Below are positions 30,916 to 38,373 of a DNA stretch of 64,000 nt, piece by piece. The notes under the pieces are model-generated. The model did no database searches and was not told the DNA's origin. It saw nothing but the letters and a program-made list of their open reading frames with translations. Each line of letters begins with the position of its first letter. Positions within the stretch are counted from its first letter, which is position 1. The stretch comes from Novosphingobium sp. ZN18A2. Lineage in GTDB: Bacteria; Pseudomonadota; Alphaproteobacteria; Sphingomonadales; Sphingomonadaceae. A program made the translations under genes and the position numbers. The stretch is taken from contig NZ_CP136651.1 of assembly GCF_036784765.1 (NCBI RefSeq), positions 1,860,001-1,924,000 of the forward strand. Reading direction: 5' to 3'.

Positions 30916-30925
30916 CATACGTATG
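30916..30925. promoter_or_regulatory. CATACGTATG palindrome upstream of the class I aldolase gene
   Basis: A perfect 10-bp palindrome 20 bp before the aldolase ATG, in the 150-bp spacer shared with the divergent MFS gene. It could be half of an operator or part of the 5' leader, but a 10-bp palindrome alone is weak evidence. Confidence 0.25.
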
Positions 30926-30945
30926 CGCCGAACCAGGGAGCGACC

Positions 30946-31851
30946 ATGCAGACTGCCGAGATGACAGCCAAGATTGCCGAAGGAAAGGGTTTTATCGCCG
31001 CGCTCGACCAGTCGGGCGGTTCGACTCCCAAGGCGCTCAAGGGCTATGGCATCGAGGATGGCGCATGGAACGGCGATGCGGAAATGTTCGGCCTGATCCA
31101 CGACATGCGTTGCCGGATCATCCGTTCCCCGGCCTTCACGGGGGACAAGGTGATCGGCGCGATCCTGTTCGAACGCACGATGGACGGTTCGGTTGACGGG
31201 CAGCCCGTTCCCCGCGCGCTGGTCGCGAAGGGTGTGGTTCCCTTCATCAAGATCGACAAGGGCCTGGAAGACGAAGCCAACGGCGTCCAGATGATGAAGC
31301 CGATGCCCGAACTCGACGCGCTGCTTACCCGCGCCAAGGGGCTGGGCGTGTTCGGGACGAAGGAACGTTCGGTCATCCAGTCCGCCAACCGCGAAGGCAT
31401 CGCCGCCATCGTGGCGCAGCAGTTCGAGATCGGGCGCAAAGTCCTTGACCACGGCATGATGCCGATCATCGAACCCGAAGTGAACATCAAGAGCGATACG
31501 CGCGCCGAGTGCGATGCGATCCTGCTTGAGGAAATACTGAAGAACCTGGATGCTCTGCCCGAAGGCCAGCAGGTGATGCTGAAGCTCAGCCTGCCGGTGA
31601 AGCCGGGCACCTTCGATCCGCTGGTGGATCATCCCAAGGTGCTGCGCGTGGTTGCGCTTTCCGGCGGCTACAAGCGCCCCGAAGCCTGCGTCGAGCTTTC
31701 GAAGAACCGCGGTGTCATCGCCAGCTTCAGCCGCGCACTGCTGGAAGACCTGCGCGCGCAGATGAGCGACGCCGAATTTGATTCGGCGCTGGGTTCGGCT
31801 ATTGACGAAATCTACAGGGGTTCGACCGAAAAGGCAGCGGTCACGGCGTAA
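30946..31851 (+). CDS. fda: Fructose-bisphosphate aldolase, class I
   Basis: 301 aa; cleaves fructose-1,6-bisphosphate by a Schiff-base mechanism without metal. The N-terminal GFIAALDQSGGSTPKALKGYG and the QQVMLKLSLPVKPG segment (Lys213, a candidate Schiff-base lysine) match the short bacterial class I family. VALSGGYKRPEAC and a C-terminal GSTEKAAVTA follow. GGGAG lies about 6 nt before the chosen ATG; the longer frame is discounted. It belongs functionally with tkt-gap-pgk but is separated from them by the DUF481 and MFS genes. A strong terminator follows. Confidence 0.93.
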   Translation: MQTAEMTAKIAEGKGFIAALDQSGGSTPKALKGYGIEDGAWNGDAEMFGLIHDMRCRIIRSPAFTGDKVIGAILFERTMDGSVDGQPVPRALVAKGVVPFIKIDKGLEDEANGVQMMKPMPELDALLTRAKGLGVFGTKERSVIQSANREGIAAIVAQQFEIGRKVLDHGMMPIIEPEVNIKSDTRAECDAILLEEILKNLDALPEGQQVMLKLSLPVKPGTFDPLVDHPKVLRVVALSGGYKRPEACVELSKNRGVIASFSRALLEDLRAQMSDAEFDSALGSAIDEIYRGSTEKAAVTA

Positions 31852-31899
31852 GCCACGGGGCGCGATGCCCCGATTGCAGTTTTGAGGGAGCGGAAAGGC

Positions 31900-31945
31900 A
31901 AGGCTCCTCACTTCCGGGAAACGGAAGGGGGAGCCTTTCTCTTTG
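31900..31945 (+). terminator. Rho-independent terminator after the class I aldolase gene
   Basis: AAGGCTCC ... GGAGCCTT outer stem and CTTCCG-GGAAA-CGGAAG inner stem form one long hairpin, followed by TCTCTTT. It lies 48 bp after the stop. The opposing lipoprotein gene ends at 31976, so the hairpin may serve both strands. Confidence 0.85.
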
Positions 31946-31975
31946 CAAGCCGGTGGCCATTCCGGGCGTAGGCTG

Positions 31976-32365
31976 TCAGGACGCGGCCGGTGCCGCCGTC
32001 CACGTAAAATGGAACACGTATTGTTCGGGCCGGATGCGGTGCTTTACGCTCTTTTCCGGGAATACCCTGTCGAGCGTGAGTTCGCCGCCGGCCATGGGCA
32101 CGGGCTTGCCCAGGTACATCTGCGCAGAACCCGGTTTTCCGCCGAACCATGTGCTGACCTCTATCCGCACGCGGCCCGCCCACACGCATTGGGTGCCCTC
32201 GGCGCAGCGGCTGTCCTCGTCCACCTGGTCGGGCCGCACGATCAGCGGGCCGGCGTGGGTCGCTTCGGCCAGATGGGCATAGCCATCGTTGCGGATATCC
32301 TTGGGAAGCGTGCTGCATCCTGCAAGCAGGGCAAACAGCGCGCAGACGGGAAGGGCCGGCTTCAT
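31976..32365 (-). CDS. Small putative lipoprotein
   Basis: 129 aa with a lipoprotein signal peptide: MKPALPVCALFALLAGCST, lipobox LAGC with acylated Cys at residue 17. The mature part contains two Cys within SRCAEGTQCVWAGRVRIE, a disulfide-like pair. This CxxGxxCVWxG pattern is common in small secreted proteins of unknown function. A longer open frame exists upstream but would bury the signal peptide. No family name can be given with confidence. Confidence 0.75.
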   Translation of the reverse strand: MKPALPVCALFALLAGCSTLPKDIRNDGYAHLAEATHAGPLIVRPDQVDEDSRCAEGTQCVWAGRVRIEVSTWFGGKPGSAQMYLGKPVPMAGGELTLDRVFPEKSVKHRIRPEQYVFHFTWTAAPAAS

Positions 32366-32390
32366 ATGGCGAACAACCCGCAAGGGGCCG

Positions 32391-32426
32391 CCAGCGTTCC
32401 CGCGACGGCCAGCGTTCCCGCGACGG
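32391..32426. repeat. Perfect tandem duplication of an 18-bp unit
   Basis: CCAGCGTTCCCGCGACGG occurs twice without a spacer, 26 bp upstream of the lipoprotein start and 79 bp before thiE, in the divergent spacer. No coding role is apparent once the starts are placed correctly. Confidence 0.8.
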
Positions 32427-32504
32427 CGATCCGCGCGATGCCCATGTTGCGGATCTGACGCGGGGACTCGGCAAGGCGGGACAATTGCATTATCGGATCG
32501 CGCC

Positions 32505-33155
32505 ATGTCCGAAACCTCGTGCCAGCTTTACCTCATTTCGCCGCTCGACGTCGGCGGTGCGTTTCCCGACCGTCTTGCCCGCGCTCTCGATGCCGGGCCG
32601 GTGGCCGCGTTCCAGTTTCGTGTCAAGAACCTGGACGAGCACGCCGCCGCGCGCCTGGCCGAACCGTTGCAGCGGACCTGCGCGGACCGGGACGTGGCCT
32701 TTATCGTGAATGACAGCATCGCGCTGGCCCGGCGGCTTGGCGCGGACGGGGTGCACCTTGGCCAGAAGGACGGCAAAGTGCGCGAAGCGAGAGAGCGCCT
32801 GGGTCGAGAGGCGCAGATCGGCGTGACCTGCCACGCCAGCCGTCATCTTGCGATGGAAGCGGGCGAAGCGGGGGCGGACTATGTCGCGTTCGGGGCGTTT
32901 TTCCCCAGCGAGACGAAGGACACCAGACACCACGCGGAAACTGATCTGCTGACGTGGTGGTCAACGCTGTTCGAACTACCCTGCGTCGCGATTGGCGGGA
33001 TTACGCCCGCCAACTGCGCACCGCTGGTCACCGCCGGGGCGGATTTCCTTGCGGTAAGCCACGCCGTGTGGGGCGGGGACGAGGCCGAAGCCATCCGCGC
33101 CTTCGAACGCGCGATGGCCGATGCGCCGGTTGCGGGCGCATTCGCGAGCGACTGA
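32505..33155 (+). CDS. thiE: Thiamine phosphate synthase
   Basis: 216 aa; condenses the pyrimidine and thiazole phosphates of thiamine. It has the TIM-barrel landmarks of the family: FQFRVKNLDE, FIVNDSIALARRLGADGVHLGQKDG, and the late IGGITPANC with its phosphate loop. The usual hydroxyl-rich loop is represented by FGAFFPSETKD. The ATG at 32505 gives the family length. No TPP riboswitch motif (CTGAGA) is visible in the 5' region. Thiamine diphosphate is the cofactor of the transketolase and Bkd E1 encoded nearby. Confidence 0.88.
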   Translation: MSETSCQLYLISPLDVGGAFPDRLARALDAGPVAAFQFRVKNLDEHAAARLAEPLQRTCADRDVAFIVNDSIALARRLGADGVHLGQKDGKVREARERLGREAQIGVTCHASRHLAMEAGEAGADYVAFGAFFPSETKDTRHHAETDLLTWWSTLFELPCVAIGGITPANCAPLVTAGADFLAVSHAVWGGDEAEAIRAFERAMADAPVAGAFASD

Positions 33156-33179
33156 TCCTTCACGCCGCGAATGGCACCT

Positions 33180-33830
33180 TCAATAGAAGATGTCGTAGAT
33201 CACCTCGATGATCTCGCCGGTACGACGGTCGATCAGCAGGGCATCGTGATTGTAGCGCACCCAGATGCAGCCGACGGGCGGGATGGGCAAGCCATATAGC
33301 CAGTAGCTGACAATCCAGTAGCTGCGCGCCCAGAACAGCGGCGGCAGGATTTCGCCCAGCGCCCAGTTATAGGCATACCACCCGCGCGGGCGAACATAGG
33401 GCCGAATGCGATAACGCTTTTCCGCACGGTAGGTGTGGCGATACCAGTCGCGGTCGCGTTGCGCGTCATGGCGTTGCTGCACAACGGGCGGCCGCACACC
33501 GATGCGATAGCTTTGCTGGCCGGGATATGGCCTGACCGCGGGATCGGCGCGGCGATGGGCCTGTTGCTCTGTCTTCTGTGCTGTTGTGCGCCGTGTTTGC
33601 TGATTGCTCTGGCGCGGCGGCGCGGGTTGCGCCCTTGGCGGCGGCGCCTGCCGTGTCTGGTTGTGCGGCGTGGACTGCTTTTTCACCCGCTGCTGCGAGT
33701 TGCGATCCTGCTGCTTGTGACCCTGCGGGGAACGTCCGGAAGTGCCGGATGGCTGCGCCTGGCCGGGTGCGGGAACGGACAGCGCAAGCATGAGCGCCAT
33801 CGGCGCAAGGGCTACGCGAAGAATCGGCAT
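33180..33830 (-). CDS. RcnB family periplasmic protein
   Basis: 216 aa. Signal peptide MPILRVALAPMALMLALS, cleavage near GQAQ at about residue 26. It is followed by a long Gln/Pro/Arg/Thr-rich low-complexity stretch (27-105). The C-terminal domain (about 130-216) has YWLYGLPIPPVGCIWVRY and DALLIDRRTGEIIEVIYDIFY, which is the RcnB pattern. E. coli RcnB influences nickel/cobalt efflux, but most homologues are uncharacterised. AAGGAG lies 9 nt upstream of the chosen ATG; a much longer open frame is rejected. Confidence 0.8.
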   Translation of the reverse strand: MPILRVALAPMALMLALSVPAPGQAQPSGTSGRSPQGHKQQDRNSQQRVKKQSTPHNQTRQAPPPRAQPAPPRQSNQQTRRTTAQKTEQQAHRRADPAVRPYPGQQSYRIGVRPPVVQQRHDAQRDRDWYRHTYRAEKRYRIRPYVRPRGWYAYNWALGEILPPLFWARSYWIVSYWLYGLPIPPVGCIWVRYNHDALLIDRRTGEIIEVIYDIFY

Positions 33831-34142
33831 GGACGTTCTCCTTGATCGGCAAGACAAACAATACACGATCTTCATACCGAAGCGGACAGGTTTCGATTTG
33901 CGGTCGATCAACAGGGCGGGGCAAGCGAGGCGGACCATGTGCGGCGGGGCACGCTCACACTTTCCTATATCTGCGCATCGTGCCATCACTTCGCCGATGA
34001 TCCTGCCCGCCGTCCGCAATTCGTCCGAAAGCCGCCCGTTCGAAGGCGTTCTGGGCGGCTTCGGAACGTTTGCCGGGGACACCGTCAACACCGTCAACTT
34101 ATGTTGGATTCGCCGGCCGTGCCGGGAGGGGGCATTTCAACC
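33831..34142. other. 312-bp intergenic region upstream of the divergent RcnB-like and OPT genes
   Basis: No convincing gene is seen here. It holds the Shine-Dalgarno of the RcnB-like gene at its left end, a GGGAGGGGG just before the OPT start, and one perfect tandem 9-bp repeat (ACACCGTCA twice, 34079-34096). Promoters for both genes must lie here, but I cannot place -35/-10 boxes with confidence. Confidence 0.5.
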
Positions 34143-36095
34143 ATGACTCGCGAACTTACGCTGCGCGGCGTGATCCTGGGCGCGCTGCTGACGCTGCTGT
34201 TCACTGCGGCCAACGTCTATCTTGGCCTGCGCATCGGCATCACCTTTGCAACGTCGATCCCGGCGGCGGTGATATCCATGGCCGTACTGCGCTTTTTCAA
34301 GGGCGCGACGATACAGGAAAACAATATCGTCCAGACGATTGCCAGCGCGGCGGGCACGCTTTCGGCGATCGTTTTCGTGCTGCCGGGCCTTATCATGATC
34401 GGGTGGTGGACGGGCTTCCCCTATTGGGAATCGGTGGCGGTGATCGGCATCGGCGGCATTCTTGGCGTGATGTATTCGGTGCCGCTTCGCCGCGCGCTGG
34501 TGACCGGGTCTGACCTTCCCTATCCCGAAGGCGTTGCAGCAGCCGAAGTGCTGAAAGTCGGCGCGGGTGTCGGCGGCGAGGAAGAGAACCGGCGCGGGCT
34601 TGCGGCGGTTACCGCGGGTGGACTGCTGTCCGCGTTTTTCCCGCTGCTCGCGAAGATGAAGCTGGTGGCAGAGCAGGCCGTTGCCATCGTGCCGTTCGGT
34701 CGCGGCGGGACGACAGTTGGCGCCAGTCTATCGCTCGCCCTGCTGGGTGTGGGGCACCTGGTCGGGCTTGCCGTGGGTATCGCCATGCTGGTCGGCATCG
34801 CGATCAGTTTCGGCGTCACGCTGCCGGTTCTGACGGCGGGCGGTCCGCCGCCGGGAATGGACCTTGCCGGCTTCGTCGGCACGGTATTCAGCCAGAAAGT
34901 GCGCTTCATCGGCGCGGGGACCATCGGCATCGCGGCAATCTGGACCTTGCTGCGCGTGATCGGGCCGATCGCGCGCGGCATCGCCGGGGCAATGGCGGCA
35001 AACCGGGCGCGGCAGGGCAGCGGGTTCGAAGGGCTGGAACTGACCGAGCGCGACCTGCCCATCGGCATCGTCGGCGGGACGATCGTGCTGTCGATGATCC
35101 CGATAGCCCTGTTGCTGGCAGACTTCGCGATGGGCGGGCCGGTCGGCAATGCGCTGGGCCTGGGGCTGGGGATGGCGGTTCTTTATGTGCTCGTCGCCGG
35201 CATCGTCATCGCTTCCGTCTGCGGATACATGGCTGGCCTGATCGGCGCATCGAACAGCCCGATCTCTGGCGTGGGCATCCTTGCGTCTCTGGGGATTTCC
35301 CTCCTGCTCCTGATGCTGTTCGGAAGCGGCGGTTCGGCCAGCGATACTCAGGCGCTGGTGGCCTTCGCCCTGTTCGTCACGGCCATCGTGTTCGGCGTGG
35401 CGACGATATCCAACGACAACCTGCAAGACCTGAAAACCGGGCAGCTTGTGGGCGCGACACCCTGGCGGCAGCAGGTTGCGCTGGTGCTGGGCGTGGTGTT
35501 CGGCGCGATTGTCATTCCGCCTACGCTTGACCTTCTCAATGCGACATTCGGCTTCCAGGGCGCGCCGGGCGCCGGCCCCGATGCGCTGGCCGCCCCTCAG
35601 GCCGCGCTCATCTCCGCCATCGCGCAAGGCGTGCTGGGCGGAAGCCTCGACTGGAACCTTGTAGGTATTGGCGCGGCCATCGGCGTTGTGGCGGTGATCG
35701 TGGACGAAGGACTGCGGAAGACAGGAAAGGGCGCGTTGCCCCCGCTCGCCGTGGGCATGGGGATGTACCTGCCCATGTCGCTGACGATCCTGGTGGTCGT
35801 CGGCGCGGTTACCGGGCACCTTTACAACAACTGGGCAAGGAAGCAGCGCGATCCCGAATTCGCGGAGCGGATGGGCGTACTTACCGCCACCGGCCTGATC
35901 GTGGGCGATAGCCTGTTCAACATCGTTTACGCGGCCATCGTCGCGGCAACGAACAATGCGGACGTGCTGGCGATAACGGGCGGCTATGCCGGTGCCGCGC
36001 CGCTCGGCTTCGCGGTGTTCGCCGCTATCGTGGGCTATGTCTATTGGCGAATGCGGCGCGATGGATCGGCGCCGGTGGAACAGGCGGCGGGCTAG
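34143..36095 (+). CDS. OPT family oligopeptide transporter
   Basis: 650 aa, about 14-16 hydrophobic segments. The N-terminal TLRGVILGALLTLLFTAANVYLGLRIGITF and the SLPYPEG-like SDLPYPEGVAAAEVLK motif are diagnostic of the OPT/YSL superfamily. Bacterial members take up peptides or metal chelates by proton symport; the substrate here is not known. GGGAGGGGG lies about 10 nt before the ATG. The TAG stop is formed by the CTAG end of a palindromic element. It is divergent to the RcnB-like gene, which hints at metal handling without proof. Confidence 0.9.
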   Translation: MTRELTLRGVILGALLTLLFTAANVYLGLRIGITFATSIPAAVISMAVLRFFKGATIQENNIVQTIASAAGTLSAIVFVLPGLIMIGWWTGFPYWESVAVIGIGGILGVMYSVPLRRALVTGSDLPYPEGVAAAEVLKVGAGVGGEEENRRGLAAVTAGGLLSAFFPLLAKMKLVAEQAVAIVPFGRGGTTVGASLSLALLGVGHLVGLAVGIAMLVGIAISFGVTLPVLTAGGPPPGMDLAGFVGTVFSQKVRFIGAGTIGIAAIWTLLRVIGPIARGIAGAMAANRARQGSGFEGLELTERDLPIGIVGGTIVLSMIPIALLLADFAMGGPVGNALGLGLGMAVLYVLVAGIVIASVCGYMAGLIGASNSPISGVGILASLGISLLLLMLFGSGGSASDTQALVAFALFVTAIVFGVATISNDNLQDLKTGQLVGATPWRQQVALVLGVVFGAIVIPPTLDLLNATFGFQGAPGAGPDALAAPQAALISAIAQGVLGGSLDWNLVGIGAAIGVVAVIVDEGLRKTGKGALPPLAVGMGMYLPMSLTILVVVGAVTGHLYNNWARKQRDPEFAERMGVLTATGLIVGDSLFNIVYAAIVAATNNADVLAITGGYAGAAPLGFAVFAAIVGYVYWRMRRDGSAPVEQAAG

Positions 36096-36170
36096 TGGTT
36101 TGATTTTGACATTTGCTTCCCCCCAGCCGGATAGCGAGTTTGCAAATGTCAAAATCGAAAAATCCACTAG
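36092..36170. repeat. Palindromic element 1 (79 bp, CTAGTGG ends)
   Basis: Left arm CTAGTGG...TTTTGACATTTGC and right arm GCAAATGTCAAAA...CCACTAG are imperfect reverse complements around a C/G-rich loop containing CAGCCGG. Its first CTAG supplies the stop codon of the OPT gene. It is closely related to, and oriented opposite to, the element at 36184. Confidence 0.85.
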
Positions 36171-36183
36171 AATCATAATATTG

Positions 36184-36259
36184 CTAGTGGTCCGAAAAGA
36201 TTCTGACATTTGTCGCTACCCAGCCGGCAGGGATGCAAATGTCAGAATCGGACCACTAG
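36184..36259. repeat. Palindromic element 2 (76 bp, CTAGTGG ends)
   Basis: Left arm CTAGTGGTCCG...TTCTGACATTTG and right arm GCAAATGTCAGAATCGGACCACTAG pair across a loop with CAGCCGG. The left arm carries a 5-nt insertion (AAAAG) relative to the right, whereas in element 1 the extra bases are on the right arm, so the two elements form a mirror-image pair. The last CTAG provides the stop of the minus-strand gene ending at 36256. Confidence 0.85.
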
Positions 36260-36675
36260 TGCGCCGTTTCGTCTCCGGCCGGATCGTTTCGATCCACAAG
36301 GTTGGCGGCCGGATCGCCCGCGCGCACGCAACGAAGCGGGGTTTCCTTGCCCGACGCATCCAGCTTGCGCATCGTCGCTTCGGATTGCAGGCGATAGCGC
36401 ACACCATCGCGCGGGCCGCTGGTCATCACTACCTCGGTGCCAAGCCGCAGGTATGTTCCGGTCTGGCCGTCTGCAAGGCGATAGCTTGAATCGGGTACGG
36501 CGATAAAATCCTCATCGGGCTGCGCAACCGGTCGCGCCTGCGCATCGCCGGGAAGTTCGCAATACCAACGCCCCGTCTCCAGCGTCTTCAACTGCCCGCC
36601 CGGCACCGCGTGCGCGGGAAGGGCCGCCGCGAAGGGCAGCAACAGGGCGATGGCGAAGGCGCGAGGAGCAATCAT
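36256..36675 (-). CDS. Small secreted protein of unknown function
   Basis: 139 aa with a signal peptide (MIAPRAFAIALLLPFAAALPAHA-VP). The mature part has two Cys (WYCELPG and PLRCVRAG) that may form a disulfide, and a repeat-free beta-rich sequence. No family is recognised. An earlier in-frame ATG (36702) is possible; neither has a clear Shine-Dalgarno. The stop TAG lies in the end of palindromic element 2. Confidence 0.7.
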   Translation of the reverse strand: MIAPRAFAIALLLPFAAALPAHAVPGGQLKTLETGRWYCELPGDAQARPVAQPDEDFIAVPDSSYRLADGQTGTYLRLGTEVVMTSGPRDGVRYRLQSEATMRKLDASGKETPLRCVRAGDPAANLVDRNDPAGDETAH

Positions 36676-36774
36676 CGTGGTTGATGGCGCTAGCACGCCC
36701 ATCGCGCTTGAAGCAATCGGCGGCAGAGGGTAAGGGCCGCGCTCACTTCTTCACACACGAAGGCTCTTTCCATC

Positions 36775-37338
36775 ATGAAGATCAGCGGCGTGGACATCCG
36801 TCCGGGCAATATCCTGGAATACGAAGGCGGCATCTGGAAGGTCGCCAAGACACAGCACACCCAGCCGGGCAAGGGCGGGGCGTTCATGCAGGTCGAGATG
36901 AAGAACCTCATCGACGGCCGCAAGACCAATGTGCGCTTCCGCAGCGCCGACACGGTCGAAAAGGTGCGTCTGGATACCAAGGACTATCAGTACCTTTATG
37001 CCGATGGCGACCAGCTGGTGTTCATGGATATCGACAATTACGAACAGATCCAGCTTCCCGCCGATCTTCTGGGCGATGCCGCTGCGTTCCTGCAGGACGG
37101 GATGCAGGTATTGCTGGAACTTTGGGAAGAACGTCCGATCAGCGTGCAGCTTCCCGAACAGGTGGAAGCGACCATCGTTGAGGCCGATGCCGTGGTGAAG
37201 GGGCAGACTGCTTCTTCCAGCTACAAGCCTGCCGTGCTGGACAACGGTGTGCGCGTTATGGTGCCGCCGCATATCGAAAGCGGCACGCGCATCGTCGTGG
37301 ACGTTTACGAAAAGACGTACGTCCGCAAGGCGGACTGA
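36775..37338 (+). CDS. efp: Translation elongation factor P
   Basis: 187 aa, full length with KOW, OB and C-terminal domains ([19 protein letters not shown] ... [17 protein letters not shown]). EF-P relieves ribosome stalling at consecutive prolines. The modified loop reads TQPGKGGAF, placing Lys33 at the tip, the position that is lysylated in E. coli-type EF-P; whether an EpmA-like enzyme exists cannot be judged here. The window also encodes an E2 subunit with 18 prolines in a row, a likely EF-P client. Confidence 0.96.
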   Translation: MKISGVDIRPGNILEYEGGIWKVAKTQHTQPGKGGAFMQVEMKNLIDGRKTNVRFRSADTVEKVRLDTKDYQYLYADGDQLVFMDIDNYEQIQLPADLLGDAAAFLQDGMQVLLELWEERPISVQLPEQVEATIVEADAVVKGQTASSSYKPAVLDNGVRVMVPPHIESGTRIVVDVYEKTYVRKAD

Positions 37339-37373
37339 TTCTTCGACAAGCTCTGGACGAACGGAACAATTCG

Positions 37374-38201
37374 ATGGCAGCCATATCGGGCCTCATCCGC
37401 GTAATGGAACGCGCCGCGCGCAAGGCGGGGCAGCGCTTGCGGCGCGACTTCGGCGAAGTCGAACACCTGCAGGTCAGCCGCAAGGGGCCGGCGGACTTCG
37501 TGTCCAAGGCCGACATGGCGGCCGAGCGCACGCTGTGGGACGAACTGCGCGGCGCCCGGCCCGACTGGGGCTTCCTGATGGAAGAGGCGGGCGAGATCGA
37601 GGGCGCGGAAGGAAAGCCGCGTTTCATCATCGATCCGCTCGACGGCACCAGCAATTTTCTTCACGGCATTCCGCACTTCGCGATTTCGATTGCCGTGCAG
37701 GAGCCCAAGCTGGACGGTTCTGGCTGGGGCGAAGTGACGGCCGGCCTGGTTTACCAGCCGATGACCGATGAGAGCTTCTGGGCGGAAAAGAGCCGCGGCG
37801 CGTGGCTGCAGGACCGCCGGCTGCGCGTTTCCGGTCGCCGCCATCTCGACGAATCGCTGGTTGCCACAGGCATCCCGTTTTCGGGGCGCGGCGACATGGG
37901 CGAATGGACGAAGATCTATCACGAACTGGCGCCCCGCGTCGCGGGCATCCGTCGCTTCGGGTCGGCCGCGCTGGATCTCGCATGGGTTGCCGCCGGGCGT
38001 TACGACGGGTTCTGGGAAAGCGCGCTTTCTCCGTGGGATACCGCGGCCGGATGCCTGCTGGTTCGTGAAGCGGGCGGGTTCGTTTCGGACTATCGCGGCC
38101 GGTCGCTGGCCATTTGCGACCAGACGGTTCTGGCCGCGAACGACAATCTTCACTCGCGCCTGCACAAACTTGTTGCCGGTGCATTGAAAACGGGCGCTTG
38201 A
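37374..38201 (+). CDS. suhB: Inositol monophosphatase family protein (SuhB-like)
   Basis: 275 aa, Mg2+-dependent phosphatase family. The metal site is intact: EEAGEIEG (Glu), IIDPLDGTSNFLHGIPHF (the DPxDGTxN signature) and SPWDTAAGCLLVREAGG (the WDxAAG motif). In enterobacteria SuhB also acts with NusA/B in rRNA transcription. It lies 35 bp after efp on the same strand, so the two are probably one operon. Confidence 0.93.
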   Translation: MAAISGLIRVMERAARKAGQRLRRDFGEVEHLQVSRKGPADFVSKADMAAERTLWDELRGARPDWGFLMEEAGEIEGAEGKPRFIIDPLDGTSNFLHGIPHFAISIAVQEPKLDGSGWGEVTAGLVYQPMTDESFWAEKSRGAWLQDRRLRVSGRRHLDESLVATGIPFSGRGDMGEWTKIYHELAPRVAGIRRFGSAALDLAWVAAGRYDGFWESALSPWDTAAGCLLVREAGGFVSDYRGRSLAICDQTVLAANDNLHSRLHKLVAGALKTGA

Positions 38202-38243
38202 TGCAATGTCGCGGCGCGGGTAGGAACCCCGCGCCGATCCCGT

Positions 38244-38327
38244 GCCCCTGTGGCGGAATGGTAGACGCGAACGACTCAAAATCGTTTGTCGAAAGACGTG
38301 CCCGTTCGAGTCGGGCCAGGGGCACCA
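38244..38327 (+). tRNA. tRNA-Leu (CAA anticodon)
   Basis: An 84-nt class II tRNA with acceptor GCCCCTG/CAGGGGC, discriminator A and encoded CCA. The anticodon stem AACGA/TCGTT carries loop CTCAAAA (CAA). A long variable arm (TGTCGAAAGACGT) and T-arm CCGTTCGAGTCGG follow. Confidence 0.97.
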
Positions 38328-38373
38328 TCGTCGAAGATTGGCGTTTGACCGGCGGACCTGTAGATCACGGGTG

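Noticed and set aside
29566..31911. 781-aa frame that looks like a fusion of an unknown domain with an MFS transporter
   Set aside because: The N-terminal half is antisense to the class I aldolase gene. The real MFS protein starts at 30795, just before its first membrane segment.
32427..32504. Possible TPP riboswitch before thiE
   Set aside because: No CTGAGA box or other thi-box landmark and too little room for the aptamer.
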